Notes: a model not told the origin generated them from the letters alone. A stretch of DNA of 64,000 nucleotides from Streptomyces monashensis (GCF_001866665.1 NZ_MLYO01000072.1:1-64000), one strand, 5' to 3'. Counted from the stretch's first letter, positions 19,873 through 28,462 are shown. Numbers and translations are program-made.

Positions 19873-21300
19873 TCAGGCGCGGTTCGGCTTTCCCCTGGTG
19901 AACAGCCAGGTGTGGAACAGCCCGTCGAGCCGCTTCCCGGACGCCCGCTCGGCGAGCTGCGTGAACTGTGCGGTCGTTCCGTGGCCGTCGCGGTGCTGTG
20001 CCGCCCAGTCGCGCAGGATGCGGAAGAAGTCCCGGTCGCCGACCGCCTTGCGCAGCTCGTGCAGGGCCATGGCGCCGCGGGCGTAGACGGGCTTGCCGAA
20101 GATGTTCTTGCCGCTGCCCGGGTCGCCGGGCGGGTACGCCCACAGCGCGTCGCCGGGCGGGGTGGCGTAGAGGGCGTCGAAGGTCTTCTGGGCGCTGTCG
20201 CCGCCGTGCTGCTCGGTGTAGAGCCACTCGGCGTAGGTCGCGAAGCCCTCGTTGAGCCAGATGTCCTTCCAGGTGGTCAGCGACACGGAGTCGCCGAACC
20301 ACTGGTGGGCGCTCTCGTGGACCAGGGTGGTCAGGTCCGGCGCGGAGTCGTACAGCGGCCGGGTCTGCGTCTCCAGCGCGTAGCCGATGCCCGGGGCGTG
20401 GTCGACGATGGCCCCGGCGGTCCGGTAGGGATACGGCCCGAACAGCCTGCTCTCCCAGGCGAGGACGGACGGCAGCTGCGCGAGCACCGGTGCGGCGGCG
20501 CTCGCCTCCCGCGGGTCCACGGCGTTGTAGACCTCGATGCCGTCGCGGGTGGTGAAGCGCTGGACCTGGAAGGTGCCGATGGTCGCGGTGGCCAGGTACG
20601 CCGCCATCGGGCGGTCCTCGCGCCAGTGGAACGTCGTCCGCCCCTGTGCGGTGTGCTGCGCGGCCAGTGAGCCGTTGGCGACCGCGGTGCGGCCCTGCGG
20701 GACCGTGATCGTGATGTCGTACGACGCCTTGTCCTTCGGGTGCGCGTCGGCAGGGAACCAGGTCATCGCGCCCTGCGGTTCGCCCGCCACGAACGCTCCG
20801 TCGTCGGTGGGGATCCAGCCGTCCTGGGAGCCGTCCGGGTCGGTGACCGGCTTCGGGGTGCCCTGGTAGGTGACGGCGATCCGGAACGCGCGGCCGGCGG
20901 GCAGGGAGCGGCGCGGGGTGACGACGAGTTCCTGGCCGGCGCGCCGGAAGGCCGCCGGGGTGCGGTCGACGGTGACGCCGGTGACGGTCAGGCCCGTCAG
21001 GTCGAGGTCGAAGCGGTTCAGCCGCTGAGTGGTGCGGGCGGTGAGGACGGCCGTGCCGTCGAGGTGCCGGCGCGTGATGTCGTAACGCAGCGTCAGGTCG
21101 TAGTGCTGTACGTGGTAGCCGCCGTTGCCGCTGAGCGGGAAGTAGGGGTCGCCCGCGCCGGGCGCGCCGGCCGTGCCCGGTGCCGAGGGTGCGGCCGCGC
21201 CGACGAGGGCCGCGAGGGCGACGGGGACGGTGGCGAGGACCGCCCGCCGGCGCGGGACGGTGGTGGCGCGCCGGGCGGACGGTCTGGGGGATGGCGTCAC
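19873..21300 (-). CDS. Secreted M1-family metallopeptidase
   Basis: The 475-residue gluzincin has a twin-arginine-like signal (TTVPRRRAVLATVPVALAAL). An aminopeptidase-N-like beta domain follows, then the zinc site HESAHQWFGD (His about 328, Glu 329, His 332), with the third ligand Glu expected in DIWLNEGFATYAEWL. It probably acts outside the cell as an aminopeptidase. It is shorter than full PepN enzymes but normal for secreted streptomycete M1 proteins. The GTG at 21300 is supported by GAGGAG five bases upstream. It is the first gene of the minus-strand cluster with the lipoprotein and two-component genes. Confidence 0.9.
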   Translation of the reverse strand: MTPSPRPSARRATTVPRRRAVLATVPVALAALVGAAAPSAPGTAGAPGAGDPYFPLSGNGGYHVQHYDLTLRYDITRRHLDGTAVLTARTTQRLNRFDLDLTGLTVTGVTVDRTPAAFRRAGQELVVTPRRSLPAGRAFRIAVTYQGTPKPVTDPDGSQDGWIPTDDGAFVAGEPQGAMTWFPADAHPKDKASYDITITVPQGRTAVANGSLAAQHTAQGRTTFHWREDRPMAAYLATATIGTFQVQRFTTRDGIEVYNAVDPREASAAAPVLAQLPSVLAWESRLFGPYPYRTAGAIVDHAPGIGYALETQTRPLYDSAPDLTTLVHESAHQWFGDSVSLTTWKDIWLNEGFATYAEWLYTEQHGGDSAQKTFDALYATPPGDALWAYPPGDPGSGKNIFGKPVYARGAMALHELRKAVGDRDFFRILRDWAAQHRDGHGTTAQFTQLAERASGKRLDGLFHTWLFTRGKPNRA

Positions 21301-21466
21301 ATGGTCTCCTCGGGGAGCGGCCGGTGATCGTCTGGCCGACAGAGTAGGCGCCGTCCGGTCCGCGTGATGCGCTCCTTCACGTCACGTTACGCCGCGTCGC
21401 ACCGGGTGGCCGCAGTCCGCGGCGGTGAGGCTCGCGACACCGTCCGCGCCCCGGGAGGGGCCCGAT

Positions 21467-21766
21467 GTGAGCGTGCGTACGCGCCGGATCTACGACGGGC
21501 CCGACCCCGACGACGGCGTGCGGGTGCTGGTGGACCGGCTGTGGCCGCGCGGCGTCTGCAAGGAGGAGGCGCACGTCGACGAGTGGCCGAAGGGGCTCAC
21601 GCCCTCGACCGCGCCGCGCACGCAGGAGCTGAAGACTCCTGAGGCCGCCGAACTGCTCGACGGTCTCAGGAAGGCGGTCCGCAAGGGCCCGGTGACGCTG
21701 CTGACGGCGTCGAAGGAGCCCGCGCACAGCCAGGCCCGGGTGCTGCTGGACCTGCTGAAGCACTGA
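21467..21766 (+). CDS. DUF488-family protein, internally shortened
   Basis: The 99-residue protein begins VSVRTRRIYDGPDPDDGVRV and has the DUF488 signature VLVDRLWPRG and the C-terminal GPVTLLTASKEPAHSQA. Family members are usually about 115-120 residues. Here the segment between the LTPST motif and the PEAAELL region, normally carrying an RHWY...F..F..RYRAEL-type helix, is reduced to APRTQELKT. That suggests an in-frame deletion of about 15-20 residues. The function of DUF488 is unknown. The GTG at 21467 follows GGGAGGGG. It may be a decaying gene. Confidence 0.75.
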   Translation: MSVRTRRIYDGPDPDDGVRVLVDRLWPRGVCKEEAHVDEWPKGLTPSTAPRTQELKTPEAAELLDGLRKAVRKGPVTLLTASKEPAHSQARVLLDLLKH

Positions 21767-21793
21767 CTCCTCCGGACCCCCTTCGCGTACCCG

Positions 21794-23467
21794 TCAGCCC
21801 GTCTGCCGGGCGGCGTGCCGGCCCGCCGCCCGGCCGGAGAACAGGCAGCCGCCGAGGAACGTGCCCTCCAGCGCGTTGTAGCCGTGCACTCCGCCGCCGC
21901 CGAAGCCGGCCACCTCGCCCGCCGCGTACAGCCCCTCGATCGGGGTGCCGTCGGCGGCCAGGGCGCGGGAGTCGAGGTCGGTCTGGATGCCGCCGAGGGT
22001 CTTGCGGGTCAGCACGTGCATCCGCACGCCGATGAGGGGCCCGGCGGCCGGGTCGAGGATGCGGTGCGGGCCGGCGACCCGGCCGAGGCGGTCGCCGATG
22101 TAGCGGCGCGCGTTGCGGATGCCCTGGACCTGGGAGTCCTTGCTGTAGGGGTTGGCGATCTGGAGGTCGCGGGCCTCGATCTGGCGGCGCACCTCGGCCG
22201 CGTCCAGCAGCGGCTTGTCGGTGAGGGCGTTCATCTTGCCGACCAGCTGCTCCAGACTGCCCGCGGTCACGAAGTCCGCGCCCCGGTCGAGGAAGGCCTG
22301 CACCGGTCCGGGCGCGCCCTTGCCGAGCAGCCGGTCCTTCAGTACGGCGCCCCGGTCCTTGGCGGTGATGTCCGGGTTCTGCTCGGAGCCGGAGAGCGCG
22401 AACTCCTTCTCGATGATCTTCCGGGTGAGGATGAACCACGAGTGGTCGTACCCGGCGATGTCCTCGGTGGTGCGCAGGTACTTGAGGGTGCCGAGGGTGT
22501 CGTAGCCGGGCAGGCAGGGGTCGGGCAGCCGGCGGCCGAGGGCGTCCAGCCAGATGGAGGACGGGCCGGGCAGGATCCGGATGCCGTGGCCGGGCCAGAT
22601 CGGGTCCCAGTTCTGCAGGCCCTCGGTGTAGTGCCACATCCGGTCGCGGTTGACCAGGCGGACGCCCGCGCCGGCGCTGATGTCGAGCATGCGGCCGTCG
22701 ACGTAGGCGGGGACACCGGTGACCATCTCGGCGGGGGGCGTGCCGAGCCGCTCGGGCCAGTAGCGGCGGACGATGTCGTGGTCGGCGCCGATACCGCCGG
22801 TGGTGACGACGACCGCCTGGGCGGTGAGTTCGAAGTCGCCGGCGCGGTCGCGGTTGGAGGCCACCCCGCGCGGCGAGCGGTCCTCGGCGAGCACCGTGCC
22901 GCGCACCCCGCGGGCCGTGCCGTCCTCGATGACCAGCTCGTCCACCCGGTGGCGGTGGTAGAAGGTGAGCAGCCCGTCCCGGGCGGCCTGGCGGGCGTAC
23001 GTCACGAACGGCTCGACCACGCCGGTGCCGGTGCCCCAGGCGATGTGGAAGCGGGGCACGGAGTTGCCGTGGCCGTCCGCCCGCAGGTCGCCGCGTTCGG
23101 CCCAGCCGACGGTCGGCAGCAGTTCGATGCCGTGCCCCTGGAGCCAGGAGCGCTTCTCGCCGGCCGCGAACTCGACGTAGGCGCGCGCCCAGCGCACCGC
23201 CCACGAGTCCTCGTCCGCCAGCCGGTCGAACTGCGCGCTGCCCTGCCAGTCGTTCCAGGCGAGGTCGAAGGAGTCCTTGATGCCGAGGCGGCGCTGCTCC
23301 GGGGAGTCGACGAGGAAGAGCCCGCCGAAGGACCAGAACGCCTGGCCGCCGAGGTTGGCGGCGTTCTCCTGGTCGACCAGGGCCACCCTGCGGCCCCGGC
23401 GGTTGAGTTCGTGCGCCGCGACGAGCCCGGCGAGGCCCGCTCCGACGACGATGACGTCCGCGTCCAT
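21794..23467 (-). CDS. FAD-binding dehydrogenase, KstD-like
   Basis: The 557-residue flavoprotein of the FAD-binding 2 family opens with DADVIVVGAGLAGLVAAHEL and has the family phrase NLGGQAFWSFGGLFLVDSPE. It ends with GLYAAGEVAGFGGGGVHGYN and the GGCLFSGRAAGR closing motif. It resembles 3-ketosteroid delta-1-dehydrogenase-like enzymes of unknown substrate. The ATG at 23467 gives the conserved N-terminus and follows AGGAAGGA. An ATG at 23506 overlaps the TetR stop as ATGA and would add 13 residues, so it is a serious alternative. Coupling to the TetR gene suggests substrate-responsive control. Confidence 0.88.
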   Translation of the reverse strand: MDADVIVVGAGLAGLVAAHELNRRGRRVALVDQENAANLGGQAFWSFGGLFLVDSPEQRRLGIKDSFDLAWNDWQGSAQFDRLADEDSWAVRWARAYVEFAAGEKRSWLQGHGIELLPTVGWAERGDLRADGHGNSVPRFHIAWGTGTGVVEPFVTYARQAARDGLLTFYHRHRVDELVIEDGTARGVRGTVLAEDRSPRGVASNRDRAGDFELTAQAVVVTTGGIGADHDIVRRYWPERLGTPPAEMVTGVPAYVDGRMLDISAGAGVRLVNRDRMWHYTEGLQNWDPIWPGHGIRILPGPSSIWLDALGRRLPDPCLPGYDTLGTLKYLRTTEDIAGYDHSWFILTRKIIEKEFALSGSEQNPDITAKDRGAVLKDRLLGKGAPGPVQAFLDRGADFVTAGSLEQLVGKMNALTDKPLLDAAEVRRQIEARDLQIANPYSKDSQVQGIRNARRYIGDRLGRVAGPHRILDPAAGPLIGVRMHVLTRKTLGGIQTDLDSRALAADGTPIEGLYAAGEVAGFGGGGVHGYNALEGTFLGGCLFSGRAAGRHAARQTG

Positions 23468-23502
23468 GGCGACTGTGTCCTTCCTGACGGTGCTGGCGGT
23501 GC

Positions 23503-24141
23503 TCATACGGGGGTGCGGCTGCCGTCGGTCAGCAGCGCGGTGAGCAGCTGCTTCAGCCAGGCCCGCGCGGCCTCGACGTCCTTGTCCAGCAGCAGTTGGG
23601 TGGTGACCCCGTCGTACGCGGCGACCACGGCGTGCGCGGCACTGTCCACGTCGCCGAGCACGGCGGGCAGTTCGGTGTGGCCGCGGGCCCGGAAGAGCCG
23701 GTCGGCGACGGCCTCCCGCAGGCGTGCGCGGTGGTCGAGGAGGGCCCGGGCGACGTCCGGGTCGCGGGCGGCGTGCACCAGGAAGTCGGTCTTGACCAGC
23801 AGCCAGTCCACGTCGAGCAGCAGGACCTCGGTGACCCGGTCCACGGCGGCCGGCACGTCGAGGCCGGGCCCGTCCTGGGCCAGGGCCTCGGCGACCTGGG
23901 CCGCGATGACGTCGGCGCGGTCCTGGTAGAGGGCGAAGAACAGCTCGTCCAGGGTGGCGAAGTTCGAGTAGAAGGCGCCGCGGCTGTAGCCCGCGGCGTC
24001 GCAGATCTCCTCGATGGAGACGCGGCCGAAGCCCTTGGCGGCGAACACCGTGAAGGCGGCGTCGAGCAGCCGGGCCCGGGTCGCGACGCGGCGCCGGGTG
24101 ACGCGTCTGGGTGTGTCGCCCAGCGGCATCGACATCGGCAT
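23503..24141 (-). CDS. TetR/AcrR-family regulator
   Basis: The protein has about 212 residues. Its N-terminal helix-turn-helix reads RARLLDAAFTVFAAKGFGRV followed by SIEEICDAAGYSRGAFYSNF, and the C-terminal ligand domain is TetR_C-like. Of three clustered ATGs the first (24141) and second (24135) sit behind GGAGGG. A still longer frame starting at 24198 would translate through the operator and is unlikely. It is upstream of and probably coupled to the FAD dehydrogenase, and divergent from the AlkB-like gene. The double palindrome at 24152-24190 is its probable operator. Confidence 0.9.
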   Translation of the reverse strand: MPMSMPLGDTPRRVTRRRVATRARLLDAAFTVFAAKGFGRVSIEEICDAAGYSRGAFYSNFATLDELFFALYQDRADVIAAQVAEALAQDGPGLDVPAAVDRVTEVLLLDVDWLLVKTDFLVHAARDPDVARALLDHRARLREAVADRLFRARGHTELPAVLGDVDSAAHAVVAAYDGVTTQLLLDKDVEAARAWLKQLLTALLTDGSRTPV

Positions 24142-24151
24142 CGGCCCTCCA

Positions 24152-24190
24152 TTCGATACATGAATGTATTCGATACACCGATGTATCGAA
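24152..24190. promoter_or_regulatory. Double palindromic operator, probable TetR sites
   Basis: ATACAT (24156-24161) and ATGTAT (24164-24169) form one inverted repeat. TTCGATACA (24169-24177) and TGTATCGAA (24182-24190) form a perfect 9-bp inverted repeat with a 4-bp spacer. Both share the CGATACA core. They lie 10-50 bases upstream of the TetR start and about 77 bases upstream of the AlkB-like gene, in an AT-richer island. Confidence 0.75.
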
Positions 24191-24266
24191 AGGGGCACGC
24201 GAAGACCTCCGCTCCTCCCACAAAGGAAATGGGAACGTATTTTCGATTACGAGGTACGCTGGACGC

Positions 24267-24896
24267 ATGTCCACGCACCTCCAGGGCTCCCTGTTCGACC
24301 AGACCGACGAGCTGCGCCTCGGCCCGCTCGCCGGGCTGAGCCGGACCGAGCTGGGCGCCGGCGCCTGGATCGATGTGCTGCCGGGGTGGCTGAGCGGGGC
24401 CGACGCCCTGTTCGAACGGCTCGTGGCGGACGTACCCTGGCGCGCCGAGCGCCGCACGATGTACGACCACGTGGTGGACGTGCCGCGGCTGCTGGCCTTC
24501 TACGCGGCCGGGGAGCCGCTCCCCCATCCCGTGCTGGACGAGGCACGCGACACCCTGTCCCGGCACTACGCCGAGGAACTGCGGGAGCCCTTCACGACGG
24601 CCGGGCTGTGCCTCTACCGCGACGGCCGGGACAGCGTGGCCTGGCACGGGGACCGGATCGGGCGGGGCGCCCGCGAGGACACGATGGTCGCGATCCTCTC
24701 CGTCGGCGCGCCCCGGGACCTTCTGCTGCGGCCCCGGGGCACCGGCGGCGCGACCGTCCGGCGCCCGCTCGGGCACGGCGACCTGATCGTGATGGGCGGC
24801 TCCTGCCAGCGCACGTGGGAGCACTGCGTGCCGAAGAGCGCGCGGGCCGCCGGAGCGCGCATCAGCGTCCAGTTCCGGCCGCGCGGCGTGCGGTGA
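24267..24896 (+). CDS. AlkB-like 2-oxoglutarate/Fe(II) dioxygenase
   Basis: The 209-residue protein resembles AlkB enzymes that oxidatively remove alkyl groups from DNA or RNA bases. The iron-binding triad is visible: His about 127 and Asp about 129 in SVAWHGDRIGRG, and the distal His in TWEHCVPKS. The 2-oxoglutarate-binding Arg lies in ARISVQFRPRG. The ATG at 24267 has only a TACGCT hexamer six bases upstream (24255-24260), which could be a -10 element of a leaderless message with GGAAC further upstream. It is divergent from the TetR/FAD-dehydrogenase pair and may share its control. Confidence 0.88.
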   Translation: MSTHLQGSLFDQTDELRLGPLAGLSRTELGAGAWIDVLPGWLSGADALFERLVADVPWRAERRTMYDHVVDVPRLLAFYAAGEPLPHPVLDEARDTLSRHYAEELREPFTTAGLCLYRDGRDSVAWHGDRIGRGAREDTMVAILSVGAPRDLLLRPRGTGGATVRRPLGHGDLIVMGGSCQRTWEHCVPKSARAAGARISVQFRPRGVR

Positions 24897-24981
24897 CGTG
24901 TGGGGCACCCGCCGGTGCGCGACGGCTCCCGATCTGGTTGGCTGTCCGACGACGACCAGCGGCCACCGGGGCGGGGAGACC

Positions 24982-25728
24982 ATGCGGGCAGAAGTACACC
25001 ACGTCGCCGACGGCACCTATCTGGTACACGGCAACAACGTCAACTGGGTGATCCTCAAGGACGGCGACGCCGTCACGCTGGTGGACACCGGCTATCCCGG
25101 GGACCGGCAGGGGGTCCTGGAGTCCCTGGCCGCGGTGGGCAGTTCGCCGGAGGCGGTCGCCGCCGTGCTGATCACCCACGCGCACAACGACCATCTCGGC
25201 TCGGCGGAGTACCTGCGCGCCACCCACGGCACCCCGGTCGTCCTGCATCCCGTCGAAGTCCGGCACGCGCGCCGGGAGTTCCTGCAGCAGGCCGCCGTCG
25301 GCGACGTGGTGCGCAGCATCTGGCGGCCGGGCGTCCTGCCCTGGGCCGTGCACACGCTGCGGGTCGGCGGCATGGAGCAGCACCCGGTCGCCGCCCCCGA
25401 GCCGTTCCCGGCCGACGGCCCGCTGGATCTGCCCGGCCGTCCGGTGCCGGTGCACACCCCCGGCCACACCGACGGCCACTGCGTCTACCACCTGCCCGAC
25501 GCGGGGGTCGTCATCTCCGGCGACGCGCTGGTCAGCGGGCACGCGATCTCGCGGATCAAGGGCCCGCAGCTGCTGACCGACTTCTTCCACCACGACCGCG
25601 CCCAGGCGCTCACCTCCCTGAAGCCGATCGGCGAGCTGGCGGGCGACATCCTGCTGCCGGGCCACGGTCCGGTCCACCGGGGCTCGGTGCGCGCGGCGGC
25701 CGAACTGGCGCTGGAGCGGGCTTCCTAG
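24982..25728 (+). CDS. MBL-fold metallo-hydrolase
   Basis: The 248-residue protein has the metallo-beta-lactamase metal site THAHNDHLGS (His about 66, 68, Asp 70, His 71). Further ligands are in PGHTDGHCVY, in VISGDALVSG and in the final LLPGHGPVH. It probably hydrolyses a thioester, lactone or similar bond; the substrate is not identifiable. The ATG at 24982 follows GGGGAGACC. The stop is one base from the left end of the palindromic element at 25730-25940. Confidence 0.87.
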   Translation: MRAEVHHVADGTYLVHGNNVNWVILKDGDAVTLVDTGYPGDRQGVLESLAAVGSSPEAVAAVLITHAHNDHLGSAEYLRATHGTPVVLHPVEVRHARREFLQQAAVGDVVRSIWRPGVLPWAVHTLRVGGMEQHPVAAPEPFPADGPLDLPGRPVPVHTPGHTDGHCVYHLPDAGVVISGDALVSGHAISRIKGPQLLTDFFHHDRAQALTSLKPIGELAGDILLPGHGPVHRGSVRAAAELALERAS

Positions 25729-25729
25729 G

Positions 25730-25940
25730 GCCGCGGCAGGCAACGTTTGCCCGTCAAGGAGCGGCGTCCGGTGCGTGCTCTGGGGGTCCCCCCGGCCGAA
25801 GGCTGGGGGAGTGCCGGCCGGAAGCCCTCGTACTGGACGTACTCGGGCTTTCGGCCGGTGGGGCGAGTGGGGGCACCCCCGGCCGCAGGCTGAGGGAGCG
25901 TGCAGGGCGTCGCGACGGGGCGAACGTTGCCTGTTGCGGC
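25730..25940. repeat. Palindromic MITE-like element with terminal inverted repeats
   Basis: The ends match as inverted repeats: GCCGC-gg-CAGGCAACGTT at the left and, in reverse complement, GCCGC-aa-CAGGCAACGTT at the right. Pairing continues inward with gaps (GCCC-GTC/GCCCCGTC, then GCGGCGTCC/GCGACGCCC). The centre is a strong hairpin, roughly CCGGCCGGAAGCCC...GGGCTTTCGGCCGG, around a CGTAC/GTACG apex. GGGGG/CCCCC tracts sit in both arms. Nothing is coded in it, despite frames reading through it. It may be a non-autonomous mobile element and also a bidirectional terminator. No clear target-site duplication was found. Confidence 0.55.
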
Positions 25941-26006
25941 ACCAGGGCCGGTCAGGCGGGGAAAGAGCTTTCCGGAACGTCCGCGCGGGGCCTTAGGGTG
26001 CGTGGC

Positions 26007-27242
26007 ATGGCCCTGCAGATCAACGCCACGAACCCGGAGCACCCCGCGCTCCTGCTCGCCCTGCCCTGGGACGTGCCGCTTGAGGAGTGGCCCGAGGAGT
26101 ACCTCGTACCGCTCCCTCGTGGCATCTCGCGGCACGTGGTGCGGTACGCGCACGCCGGTGACGAGGTGATCGCCGTCAAGGAACTGGCCGAGCGGCCCGC
26201 GCTGCGCGAGTACGAGCTGCTGCGCGACCTCGACCGGCTCGGCATCCCGGCCGTCGACCCGCTCGCGGTGGTCACCGGCCGCACCGGCGCCGCGGGCGAA
26301 CCACTGGAGCCGGTCCTGATCACGCGGCATCTGCGCGGCTCGATGCCGTACCGGTCGATGTTCGAGACGACCATGCGCCCGGCGACCATGCACCGGCTGA
26401 TGGACGCCCTCGCCGTGCTGCTGGTCCGTCTGCACCTGGCCGGGTTCGCCTGGGGCGACTGCTCGCTGTCCAACACTCTCTTCCGGCGTGACGCGGGCGC
26501 CTACGCCGCCTATCTCGTCGACGCCGAGACCGGCGACCTGCACCCGCGACTGAGCCCCGGGCAGCGGGAGTACGACCTCGACCTGGCCCGGGTGAACATC
26601 AGCGGCGAGCTGCTGGACCTGGAGGCGTCCGGCGCGCTGCACCCGTCGGTCGAGCCGGTGGGGTTCGGGCACGAGATCTGCACCCGGTACCAGGGGCTGT
26701 GGCAGGAGCTGACCCGGACCTCGGTGTACCCGGCGGGCAAGTACCACTACATCGAGCGCCGCATCCGACGGCTGAACGAGCTGGGCTTCGACGTGGCCGA
26801 GATGCAGATCGAGCACTCCTCGAACGGCGACTCGGTCACCTTCGTGCCGAAGGTCGTGGACGCCGGCCACCACCAGCGCCAACTGCTGCGGCTGACCGGC
26901 CTGGACACCGAGGAGAACCAGGCTAGGCGGCTGCTGGGCGACCTGGAGAGCTGGATGGCCACCCAGGACGACTACGCGCCCGGCGATCCCCTCGCCGCCC
27001 GTCCCGAGGTGCTCGCCCACCGCTGGGTGCGGGACGTGTTCCGGCCGACCGTGCGGGCCGTGCCGCCGGACCTGCGCGGCTCGATGGACCCGGCCCAGAT
27101 CTACCACGAGCTCCTGGAGCACCGCTGGTACCTGTCGGAGCACGCTCAGCACGACATCGGCCTCGGCACGGCCGTCGAGGACTACATAGAGAACGTCCTG
27201 CCCAGCGCGCGGGCGGCGCTGGAGCCCGCCGGCCCCGAGTAG
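26007..27242 (+). CDS. DUF4032 / kinase-fold family protein
   Basis: The 411-residue protein has an N-terminal region resembling LPS-kinase or RIO-like folds: VIAVKELAERPALREYELL with a candidate ATP lysine, then FAWGDCSLSNTLFRRD in place of the catalytic loop and YLVDAETGD in place of DFG. The rest matches the actinobacterial DUF4032 family. It may phosphorylate a small molecule or be inactive. The ATG at 26007 lies 66 bases after the palindromic element; no good ribosome-binding site is seen, but TTAGGGT at 25992-25998 could be a -10 element for a nearly leaderless message. Confidence 0.75.
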   Translation: MALQINATNPEHPALLLALPWDVPLEEWPEEYLVPLPRGISRHVVRYAHAGDEVIAVKELAERPALREYELLRDLDRLGIPAVDPLAVVTGRTGAAGEPLEPVLITRHLRGSMPYRSMFETTMRPATMHRLMDALAVLLVRLHLAGFAWGDCSLSNTLFRRDAGAYAAYLVDAETGDLHPRLSPGQREYDLDLARVNISGELLDLEASGALHPSVEPVGFGHEICTRYQGLWQELTRTSVYPAGKYHYIERRIRRLNELGFDVAEMQIEHSSNGDSVTFVPKVVDAGHHQRQLLRLTGLDTEENQARRLLGDLESWMATQDDYAPGDPLAARPEVLAHRWVRDVFRPTVRAVPPDLRGSMDPAQIYHELLEHRWYLSEHAQHDIGLGTAVEDYIENVLPSARAALEPAGPE

Positions 27243-27243
27243 G

Positions 27244-28110
27244 TCAGTCGTGCGGGACGACGGCGACCGGGCACCCGGCGTGGTGCAGCACCCCGTGTGC
27301 GACCGACCCGATCCGGGCGCCCACCGCGCTGCGGTGCGCCCGGCGCCCGACCACCATCAGCTGGGCCCGGCTCGCCGCCTCCAGCAGCACCTGGCCCGCG
27401 CTGCCCATCTCGACCTGCTCGGCCACCGGCACCTCGGGGAACCGCTCCCGCCAGGGCTTCAGCGCCTGGCTCAGGGCCTCCCTCTCGTACGGTTCGAGGC
27501 CGCCGGCGTCGTCCAGCAGCTCCAGCGAGCCGGGGCTGTAGGCGAAGACCGGCGGCAGCGTCCACGCCCGCACGGCCCGGACGGTCGCACGGCGCGCCGC
27601 CGCCGTCTCGAACGCGAACCGCAGCGCGGCCGCGCTGTCGTCGCCGTCGCCCTGCTGGCCGACCACGACGTCCCGCCCGGCGGCTTCGGCCGCCGCCCTG
27701 TCCCCGGCGCGCACGAGCACGACCGGCCCGCTCGCCTCGGCGATCACCTGCCGGCCGACGGAGCCGAGCAGGAACCCGACGAGCGGGCCGTGCCCCCGCG
27801 AGCCCAGCACCAGCATCTCGGCCTCCGCCGCCGCCCGGGCCAGCGTGTGCACGGGCTCGCCCTCGACGACGTCGACGGCCGGGTGGAGGCCCGGATGCCG
27901 TTCGGCGACGCCCCGCACGGCCTGCGTCACGCCGTCCGACACCCAACCCTGCTGGGTGCTCCGGTCGGCCGTGGCGAGCTGCTCGGTGTAGCGCCACGCG
28001 TGCACCACCCGCAGCGGCAGCCCCCGCCGTACCGCTTCCCGGGCGGCCCAGTCCAGTGCGGCCAGGCTCTCCTCGGAACCGTCCACCCCTGCCGTGATCG
28101 GGCGTGTCAT
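27244..28110 (-). CDS. Universal stress protein, two USP domains
   Basis: The 288-residue protein has two tandem USP domains. The first begins MTRPITAGVDGSEESLAALDWA and ends in the ATP-type motif GSRGHGPLVGFLLGSVGRQV. The second ends GRRAHRSAVGARIGSVAHGV followed by CPVAVVPHD. Tandem USPs of this kind bind ATP and are induced under hypoxia or stress in actinobacteria. The ATG at 28110 follows GAGGAGG. It is convergent with the DUF4032 gene and divergent from the signalling module that starts at 28463. Confidence 0.9.
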   Translation of the reverse strand: MTRPITAGVDGSEESLAALDWAAREAVRRGLPLRVVHAWRYTEQLATADRSTQQGWVSDGVTQAVRGVAERHPGLHPAVDVVEGEPVHTLARAAAEAEMLVLGSRGHGPLVGFLLGSVGRQVIAEASGPVVLVRAGDRAAAEAAGRDVVVGQQGDGDDSAAALRFAFETAAARRATVRAVRAWTLPPVFAYSPGSLELLDDAGGLEPYEREALSQALKPWRERFPEVPVAEQVEMGSAGQVLLEAASRAQLMVVGRRAHRSAVGARIGSVAHGVLHHAGCPVAVVPHD

Positions 28111-28177
28111 GCGTGGGCCTCCTCGTCGCCGCGGCGCGTCCTGCGGGACGATCATCTCGCGGCCGCGGCACCGGCGC

Positions 28178-28344
28178 AGAGACACGGGCACCGGCCCGCG
28201 GCCCACACCGACGGGTTCGGGAACCGGCCCGTGCCGGAGCGGCTGCTCGGGCTCATCGGCCGGAGCGGCCACGAACCGTGGACGGTGCCCGCCGGCCCCG
28301 AGCGCGACGAGTTCCGTGTGCTCGGGCAGCGCCGGCCGGACTGA
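28178..28344 (+). other. Coding-like remnant upstream of the signalling module
   Basis: Within the 350-bp gap between the USP gene and the module, one plus-strand frame ending at the TGA at 28342-28344 has G or C at nearly every third position. It reads PVPERLLGLIGRSGHEPWTV with ERDEFRVLGQRRPD at its end. The only usable start is a GTG at 28231, which would give 37 residues. I do not recognise the family. It may be the tail of a lost gene or a small protein. The rest of the gap holds no recognised feature. Confidence 0.25.
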
Positions 28345-28462
28345 TCACCGTCTCCTCGGTATCCCGGGGCGGACCGGCGCGATCGAACATACGATGGCTG
28401 AGAACCGGTGCGGCGTTCCCCGGACGCCGGCCGCGGGAACCGAAGCTCGGGGTGGGAGAGGC

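Noticed and set aside
24152..24190. Palindromes as a LexA/SOS box for the AlkB-like gene
   Set aside because: The sequence lacks the GAAC-N4-GTTC core and matches TetR-type spacing beside a TetR gene.
23503..24198. TetR start at 24198
   Set aside because: That start would place the coding sequence across the palindromic operator; ATGs at 24141/24135 have a ribosome-binding site.
25725..27152. Frames reading through the palindromic element into the DUF4032 region
   Set aside because: They are by-products of the GC-rich inverted repeat and antisense reading of the DUF4032 gene.
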